Below are positions 8,301-11,702 of a DNA stretch of 11,702 bases, piece by piece. The DNA is taken from positions 1-11,702 of the forward strand of contig JASJBQ010000143.1 in NCBI GenBank assembly GCA_030066455.1. The letters run 5' to 3'. Below the pieces are notes generated by a model that had not been told where the DNA came from, did no database searches, and saw only the letters and a list, made by a program, of their open reading frames with translations. The position numbers and the translations under genes are program-made. How positions within the stretch are numbered: the stretch's first letter is position 1; every line of letters begins with the position of its first letter. This DNA is from Desulfobacterales bacterium. Its GTDB lineage: Bacteria > Desulfobacterota > Desulfobacteria > Desulfobacterales > UBA5852.

Positions 8301-8993
8301 CTGCCCGGCCAGGGTGGCGGCATCCACTTCTCCGGTGACCCGAAGCGCTTTTAACAGGCTGGATTTACAATCGAGTTCAATTTGAAGGGCATCCGGAGGC
8401 AACTGAAGCCGGGCGTCTATGGAATGGAAGGCCAACGGGGGCAGGGCCGTGCTTTCGACCAGATGCAGTCGCCCCTTGCGTATATCGACCCGCGCTTCGG
8501 GGGCACGATCGGCCAGCCATTGGATACCATGACCCATTTGCTGGCTGGCCGCCAGCAGAATGCGGTGCAAGTGCTCGGAAGTCAGGTGGTCGATCTCGCC
8601 GGGCGGCGTTGGTATGTCGTCTTCGAGGAGAAAGTGCGTATTCAGCCTGATATCCGGGGCAATGATGTCGAGTTTCTTGAAGTGGACTTGATCGCTGAAA
8701 ATGGAGGCTAACGCCGGCTGAATTCTGATTTCCTGCCAACTGCCGCGGACGAATTCAGGCAGATCGATATGGCCCGAAGGAATGGTTAAGTGCGGCGCCG
8801 GCAATACGCGAAGCTTGATCGTGCCGGTGGAGAGGGAGCCTCCTGTTGCCTTGTGAAACGCGCGCTGGAGATCGTAGTCATTGAGCCAGCGTTCAAGCAG
8901 CACCGGGGTCAAGACCAAAACCAGGCTGATGGTCAACACAACCAGCACAGCGGCGGTGATCGCCATTCGTTTCAGTCGGGACGAGAGGGGCAT
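5310..8993 (-). CDS. AsmA/YhdP-like envelope protein (bridge-like lipid-transfer superfamily)
   Basis: This 1227-residue protein has a short basic N-terminus, one membrane anchor at about residues 11-32, then an AsmA-type N-terminal region (LLERWLNDYDLQRAF and following) and a long beta-rich periplasmic body. The C-terminal AsmA-like domain runs from about residue 1000 to 1195. It contains GRILATINLTELVRG (from 1073), a MAIEARLENERLRFDKALIDG stretch of the kind that recurs in this family, and GSIDLEADELNLLVLV. A short amphipathic segment (about 1193-1215) and an acidic Pro-rich tail end the protein. The length matches E. coli YhdP and TamB (about 1260) rather than AsmA (617). Proteins of this superfamily are thought to form grooves that carry phospholipids between inner and outer membrane, so a role in outer-membrane lipid homeostasis is inferred. 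The ATG at 8993 lacks a strong ribosome binding site but immediately precedes the anchor. The reading frame is intact. Confidence 0.87.
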   Translation of the reverse strand: MPLSSRLKRMAITAAVLVVLTISLVLVLTPVLLERWLNDYDLQRAFHKATGGSLSTGTIKLRVLPAPHLTIPSGHIDLPEFVRGSWQEIRIQPALASIFSDQVHFKKLDIIAPDIRLNTHFLLEDDIPTPPGEIDHLTSEHLHRILLAASQQMGHGIQWLADRAPEARVDIRKGRLHLVESTALPPLAFHSIDARLQLPPDALQIELDCKSSLLKALRVTGEVDAATLAGQLTMWFNSLDAKRLADTVGIGLPLARLEGNISGHATVDLKGGSRIESHISFRLPHLLVQRLETPVRIQNAFLDGTATFDEASFRFDLGRLYAEQPRLNLTGHFQMGGDFPGLRVHLVGSRIDIAEARRATLAMVGDHPRTTKIFNVLRAGSVPWISWRTEGPALGDLKVFRNMKLTGEVQSGELYIPAADLKLTDVNGIADIADGILRGEGLSARDVSATGRSGKLWMEFKPEGLPFFLEIDTHLQDAGQLPARLLQWVDHTGLRNELGRLTKVGGEARGTLILDSRKAEGLEVTADVVECRIAGRYDRLPWEIKVDNGLVLYTNDRISLDQMAGSIGPSSFEDLKARVDFGGEFWLHVESARSSVDLGAVLPWLMSFEALSAKAQAYRFAGTRADIDRLSLQGPFFVPSRWAYAVQGRIDHLTVDGGHLPAPLDFNGLDILADEGSLTAENAAFKILDADLEGRAHTTFAAGRLQSVELEFKGQMGGRADKWVNDLFETDADFFLTQAPLAISEAKLNWSVGKPFVSHAAFTTSQDVGVTLSSAWQPQVFREHRLRIADDDTQAMISQHRRAGRLELTFAGTLTGKTLDRLLLRNPFPSGRVRGDFQANIDLERPERSTAKGQLTAANIRLPLKIERKVHVSQLQLTAKDNRLEIRPAAFLVDDNWHTLEGTIRLASKRYHVDLKHEGAFFDVPPAEETQDGRERIERLLSLPVDGKIQSRMSALKWGEQRWVPMKTTFMMTPGRWQIELEEAGLCGIQTTGTVLLEKERIAVDLNHAAQKKALNPAMSCLLGKSDLVDGRFDFEGQLAGEAPSLEALGRALEGEFKFDAEDGRIYRFDLLGRILATINLTELVRGKKSDLLGEGLAYRKMAIEARLENERLRFDKALIDGASAEIAAEGSIDLEADELNLLVLVAPLKTVDAIVKFTPIISTWLEGTLISIPVKVSGTLEAPRITPLAPSAVGSSLLNLLKNTIQLPIKLVEPLLEDEDQEDPPP

Positions 8994-9392
8994 ACGCGTC
9001 TTGATGCTTCAGCTATCAAAGCAAATGGATGCGGGGTTAAACAAGGCCGCCCGCCGAGAGCATGAACCGATCTGCATGCCATTCGGCAACGCCTGGAATC
9101 CGGCGGTGATGGCTGCCCGCGGGAAGACGAATTGATCCATTGGGGCTACCTACGCAATCAATCACGGCTCCATAATCGGCTGTCCTCACATAAATCTTTA
9201 GCCACGGACATGCAAGTAATTCCCTTTGGGACCCGTGTCCATCCGGAAACAGTGCGTTGACGATCGGGACTTGAAATGCATGACGTCGACGAGCACACGC
9301 GACACGCGCACGAATTCTTGCGAATGAGCGGTATTTCGGGGATAGGGCCATGGTCTGGGACGAAGCAGTATATCGAAATCGGACCTAACCGG

Positions 9393-9419
9393 AACGATCA
9401 AACTGGATTCGATCGTTTT
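9393..9419 (+). other. 7-bp hairpin followed by TTTT on the + strand
   Basis: AACGATC (9393-9399) and GATCGTT (9411-9417) pair perfectly around an 11-nt loop, followed by more T residues (TTTT at 9416-9419, partly in the stem). It is weak as a terminator because the stem is AT-rich. Its right arm overlaps a second possible pairing, GTTTTC (9415-9420) with GAAAAC (9441-9446), so alternative folds are possible. Confidence 0.3.
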
Positions 9420-9443
9420 CCGCGGCGCCGTCATCCGGCCGAA

Positions 9444-9485
9444 AACAAGCGCCCCGGCCTCTTTTCAGGGGCCGGGGCGCTTGTT
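9444..9485 (-). terminator. Perfect 16-bp GC-rich hairpin, likely terminator of lipoprotein gene
   Basis: Bases 9444-9459 and 9470-9485 are exact inverted repeats (AACAAGCGCCCCGGCC and its complement), with a 10-nt loop. Read on the - strand, the stem ends in CTTGTT and is followed by TTCGG, giving a short T-run typical of an intrinsic terminator. Read on the + strand there is no useful T-run. It lies about 90 nt beyond the stop of the - strand lipoprotein gene, so it most likely ends that transcript and isolates the AsmA-like gene from it. Confidence 0.7.
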
Positions 9486-9571
9486 CGCCACAATTCCTCG
9501 ACTAACGTCGCATGAGGAGGAGGGGATGGGGGGCATTTGGAGGGAAGATCATGTTGACACAGGGTTCGGCA

Positions 9572-9883
9572 TTAAAACATGACCTTCAATGTCAGACAGG
9601 CGGCATAGGCATTCAGAGACACCCCGCCATCCCCATATATCGGTGATTGCAATGAATCCTGCTCCGTGTGCTCGACATCAAGACTCAGCGTATAGGGATT
9701 GCTGTTGAAAACGTGGAAGGATTTCGAATCGTTGTGAATCGTGTGCAGGGCATCGGGCGACAGCGCGTCATGGCTTGCATCCGTGTAGCGCGCTGGCTCC
9801 ACGGTGATGAGATCCCCCAGCGAACTGCAACCCGTAAAGCCCATGCAAAGGGTCATTGCCAATATAACAAATCGTTTCTTCAT
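9572..9883 (-). CDS. Small predicted lipoprotein, family not recognised
   Basis: This is a 103-residue protein of unknown function. It opens with a lipoprotein signal peptide: positive MKKR, a hydrophobic core (FVILAMTLCMGF) and a lipobox ending FTGC. Cleavage before that cysteine (residue 19) would leave a lipid-anchored mature protein beginning CSSLGDL. The serine after the cysteine does not suggest inner-membrane retention, so outer-membrane sorting is plausible. The mature part is polar, with His, Asp and Ser in the middle and a more hydrophobic C-terminus with one further cysteine. I see no known domain. The ATG at 9883 is preferred because MKKR starts a canonical signal and a GGA lies 9 nt upstream; an ATG at 9892 would add three residues. 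The gene stands alone, with a sigma-54-like promoter upstream and a strong terminator downstream. It is divergent from a sigma-54 activator that may control it. Confidence 0.72.
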   Translation of the reverse strand: MKKRFVILAMTLCMGFTGCSSLGDLITVEPARYTDASHDALSPDALHTIHNDSKSFHVFNSNPYTLSLDVEHTEQDSLQSPIYGDGGVSLNAYAACLTLKVMF

Positions 9884-9924
9884 CGCGGTCATTCCATTTT
9901 CAAGATCGTACGAAATGCATAGAT

Positions 9925-9941
9925 AAACAATTTATATGCCA
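9925..9941 (-). promoter_or_regulatory. Candidate sigma-54 (-24/-12) promoter for the lipoprotein gene
   Basis: The - strand reads TTGGCATATAAATTGTTT, counting one T upstream of this interval. The -24 element TTGGCA is followed, at the correct spacing, by TTGT in place of the consensus -12 TTGC. The invariant GG of -24 is present, while the GC of -12 is GT. The predicted transcript start near 9916 leaves a leader of about 24-33 nt before the lipoprotein ATG. A sigma-54 activator gene begins 142 bp away on the other strand, which raises the likelihood. The overlapping TATAAA could instead be a sigma-70 -10 box, but no good -35 sits at 16-18 bp. Confidence 0.5.
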
Positions 9942-9951
9942 AGACGGGATC

Positions 9952-9971
9952 TTCCGCTTCAAGCAACGGAA
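9952..9971. repeat. Short inverted repeat upstream of the sigma-54-like promoter
   Basis: TTCCG (9952-9956) and CGGAA (9967-9971) are inverted repeats 10 bp apart, with an internal GCTT-C-AAGC nested off-centre. It lies immediately upstream of the -24 element. A second short palindrome, GTCG-N5-CGAC, is at 9995-10007. Either could be an activator binding site, but both are short and may be chance. Confidence 0.25.
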
Positions 9972-10018
9972 TTAATGCTAAAAAAACTCATATCGTCGAA
10001 AGGCGACAGGCCACTGGA

Positions 10019-10048
10019 TTGACAGAATACCGATATTTAACATATGAC
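10019..10048 (+). promoter_or_regulatory. Possible sigma-70 promoter of the activator gene
   Basis: A perfect TTGACA (10019-10024) is followed after 18 bp by TATGAC (10043-10048), four of six matches to the -10 consensus, in an AT-rich stretch. The predicted start near 10055 leaves a leader of about 28 nt. A weak TAAGG (10066-10070) lies 12 nt before the ATG at 10083. An imperfect palindrome, AACA-N6-TGTT (10039-10052), overlaps the -10 box and might allow autoregulation. Confidence 0.45.
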
Positions 10049-10082
10049 TGTTTATATTTAATCAATAAGGCTAAATAACGTC

Positions 10083-11633
10083 ATGCGTGATCGAATCGAT
10101 TATTTCAAATCCCTCTCCGAAGAACTCGACCCCGAGCAACTTCAACGCAAGTTTCTGGAATCTCTACTTGAACTTCAGGGTGTCAGCCGCGGTTCCATCT
10201 GGATCAAGCGAGACCAATTCTACCAGTGCGTGGAAGCGGCCGGGCGCCAACACGAGTCCATGCTGGGCGTACGGATTCCCGTGGGGCAACCGAGTATCGC
10301 CGGCTGGGTGATCGAAAAGGGCCAGATGACCGTAGCGGAACCCGATACCGACGGGCGTCACCATCCCACGGCGGAAAGCGGATTCGACGTCAAAAGCAGT
10401 CTGATTCTATGCTTCCCCCTTTTGCTGCGCAACGGCTCGGTCTACGGCGCCGTCCAAATCATCGACACCGATCCTCGTAAAAGTAGACTGAATCTGCAAA
10501 GCCGTTATCTCGCCGACCTTCAGGCACTTGTCGACATCGGGGCCGTGGCGCTCAGCAATGCCCTGATTTATCGAGAAAAGCTGGAAGAAACCGAATCGCT
10601 CAAACAGACCCTGGAAAAGCTCCAAGCACACCCCCCCCTGATCGGCCAGAGCCGGGTATTTCTGGAGGCCCACGAACGCATGGAAGAATATGCCCGCACG
10701 GACTATGCCGTACTGATCACGGGCGAAAGCGGCACCGGGAAGGAGCTATTTGCCCGCCAAATCCATCAGATGAGCCGTCGGTGCAACCAGCCCCTGATGG
10801 TCCAGAATTGCAGCGCCATACCCGAAACCCTCCTGGAAAGCGAGCTGTTCGGTTATACCCGCGGCGCTTTTTCGGGAGCCGAGAAAAATCGTATCGGCCT
10901 CTTTGAAGCCGCCGACGGCGGGACCCTCTTCCTGGACGAAATCGGTGATATGCCGCTCAACCTGCAAGCACGTATTTTGCGGGTCATCCAGGGCGGTGAG
11001 GTCAAACCCCTGGGCTCGAACCGCGCCAAAAAAGTCGACGTGCGCATCGTCGCCGCCACCCACCGCGACATCCGGCAAATGGTCGCTGAAAACCTTTTTC
11101 GCGAAGACCTCTACTACCGGCTTTCCGTCCTCCCGTTAAGCGTGCCGCCCCTGCGCGCAAGACGTGAGGACATTCCCCTTCTGCTGGGGCATTTTATGAC
11201 CCGGGAAGCAATGAAGATGGCCGTCGAGCCCAAGCAGTTTTCATCGGAGGCGCTCGATCTGCTGGCCACCTACGGCTGGGGCGGCAATATCCGGGAGCTT
11301 GAGAATTTCGTCCGCTACATGCTGGTCACGGGTGAAAAGGACCTGATTGCCGGGGCGGATCTCCCCACCCACATGGCAGGCATTGGCCAACGCCGCCGGC
11401 ACAGTGATATCAGGCGGCCACCCAATCGGTCCTATGTCACCGACGACAAGACCCCAAATCCATATCCGCTCGATTTCGGCCACCGAACCTGGCAGGATGT
11501 TGAACAGGAATACATCCGTTATCTCATGGATGCCCACCGCTGGAATATCACCCGGGCGGCAAAGGCGGCCGCGGTCAACCGATCCACTTTTGCCTCCCGG
11601 ATGCGGCGCCTGGGGATTGGGCGCAAAACTTGA
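10083..11633 (+). CDS. Sigma-54-dependent transcriptional activator with N-terminal GAF domain
   Basis: This 516-residue bacterial enhancer-binding protein activates sigma-54 RNA polymerase by ATP hydrolysis. A GAF sensor spans about residues 20-165, and a coiled-coil linker 160-183. The AAA+ domain (about 187-415) shows Walker A GESGTGKE (214-221), a sigma-54-contacting loop reading GAFSGA (261-266) in place of GAFTGA, Walker B TLFLDEIG (281-288), sensor I ATHRD (325-329), FREDLYYRL with the arginine-finger positions R340 and R346, and sensor II GNIRELEN (R404). A basic disordered linker (435-460) leads to a Fis-type helix-turn-helix (about 488-514). No receiver domain is present, so activity is probably controlled by a small ligand, gas or redox signal at GAF, not by phosphorylation; the ligand is unknown. 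All catalytic residues are intact. The likely target is the divergent lipoprotein promoter, though distant targets are equally possible. Confidence 0.95.
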   Translation: MRDRIDYFKSLSEELDPEQLQRKFLESLLELQGVSRGSIWIKRDQFYQCVEAAGRQHESMLGVRIPVGQPSIAGWVIEKGQMTVAEPDTDGRHHPTAESGFDVKSSLILCFPLLLRNGSVYGAVQIIDTDPRKSRLNLQSRYLADLQALVDIGAVALSNALIYREKLEETESLKQTLEKLQAHPPLIGQSRVFLEAHERMEEYARTDYAVLITGESGTGKELFARQIHQMSRRCNQPLMVQNCSAIPETLLESELFGYTRGAFSGAEKNRIGLFEAADGGTLFLDEIGDMPLNLQARILRVIQGGEVKPLGSNRAKKVDVRIVAATHRDIRQMVAENLFREDLYYRLSVLPLSVPPLRARREDIPLLLGHFMTREAMKMAVEPKQFSSEALDLLATYGWGGNIRELENFVRYMLVTGEKDLIAGADLPTHMAGIGQRRRHSDIRRPPNRSYVTDDKTPNPYPLDFGHRTWQDVEQEYIRYLMDAHRWNITRAAKAAAVNRSTFASRMRRLGIGRKT

Positions 11634-11662
11634 ACCGGGGCGGCATTCGACTTGGCCGGGGC

Positions 11663-11681
11663 TCCGCCGCGCGACGGCGGA
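11663..11681 (+). terminator. Possible terminator hairpin after the activator gene
   Basis: TCCGCCG (11663-11669) and CGGCGGA (11675-11681) form a perfect 7-bp stem with a 5-nt loop, 30 nt past the stop of the activator gene. Only TT follows it, so it is a weak intrinsic terminator candidate. No further gene starts before the window ends. Confidence 0.35.
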
Positions 11682-11702
11682 TTCGCAACACCCAGACCCG
11701 TG

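Larger units (their letters stand above)
8994..9571. other. Intergenic region without a convincing gene; several hairpins
   Basis: This stretch of 578 bp separates the AsmA-like gene from the small lipoprotein gene, both on the - strand. Open frames exist on both strands (for example 9037-9351 - and 9276-9515 +). Their translations are Arg/His-rich or irregular, lack ribosome binding sites and cross a strong hairpin, so I do not call them. I recognise no tRNA or transposase remnant. The structured part is 9393-9485, with a 7-bp hairpin at 9393-9417 and a perfect 16-bp hairpin at 9444-9485. The promoter of the AsmA-like gene should lie in the right part near 9000-9060, but no clear -35/-10 pair is visible. 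Confidence 0.6.

Noticed and set aside
9037..9351. 104-codon open frame on the - strand in the gene-free region
   Set aside because: It has no ribosome binding site and a mixed Arg/His-rich translation without a recognisable domain, and part is also open on the opposite strand. Kept as non-coding.
9276..9515. 79-codon open frame on the + strand
   Set aside because: It runs through the perfect 16-bp hairpin and has no upstream ribosome binding site.
9553..9558. TTGACA hexamer on the + strand as a -35 box
   Set aside because: No acceptable -10 box at 16-18 bp, and it would drive transcription antisense into the lipoprotein gene.
9526..9582. 18-codon + strand open frame behind a very strong GAGGAGGAGGGG ribosome binding site
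   Set aside because: The site is attractive, but the peptide is tiny, overlaps the end of the lipoprotein gene on the other strand and has no promoter. The purine run may be chance in the 3' untranslated region of the lipoprotein transcript.

Overview
This window looks like chromosomal DNA of a GC-rich (about 60% by eye) Gram-negative bacterium. A bacterial-enhancer-binding protein with a GAF sensor, an AsmA/YhdP-type envelope protein, a lipoprotein and repeated EamA transporters would fit a sulfate-reducing Desulfobacterota relative. That placement is inferred from gene style, not from any phylogenetic marker. I see no insertion sequence, phage gene, CRISPR array, rRNA or tRNA.

Positions 1-3755 carry three different EamA-family (drug/metabolite transporter superfamily) genes on the + strand; the first is cut by the window edge. 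A tRNA-dihydrouridine synthase gene lies on the - strand between the second and third. It converges on the second EamA gene, and its start overlaps the start of the third by 16 bp, head to head.

Positions 3789-8993 form a - strand envelope block. In transcription order it holds a 1227-residue AsmA/YhdP-like protein, a TetR-family repressor whose real start is an internal GTG with a strong ribosome binding site, and a single-pass membrane protein with a coiled coil and a C-terminal LysM domain. The 189-bp leader of the TetR gene carries a 14-bp direct repeat (13 of 14 bases identical) that brackets a possible -10 box. These repeats are candidate operators.

Positions 8994-9571 hold no convincing gene. 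They contain a cluster of hairpins, including a perfect 16-bp stem that on the - strand looks like the terminator of the gene that follows it. That gene (9572-9883, - strand) encodes a small lipoprotein of no family I recognise. It is divergent from a complete sigma-54 activator (GAF, AAA+, Fis-type HTH; 10083-11633, + strand). In the AT-rich 190-250 bp between them, a near-consensus sigma-54 (-24/-12) promoter points at the lipoprotein, with a sensible 25-33 nt leader.

The activator, the divergent sigma-54-like promoter, the orphan lipoprotein and its terminator together are the most interesting hypothesis here. I propose that the GAF-domain activator switches on a single small lipoprotein. 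The rest of the window reads as ordinary core or accessory chromosome.
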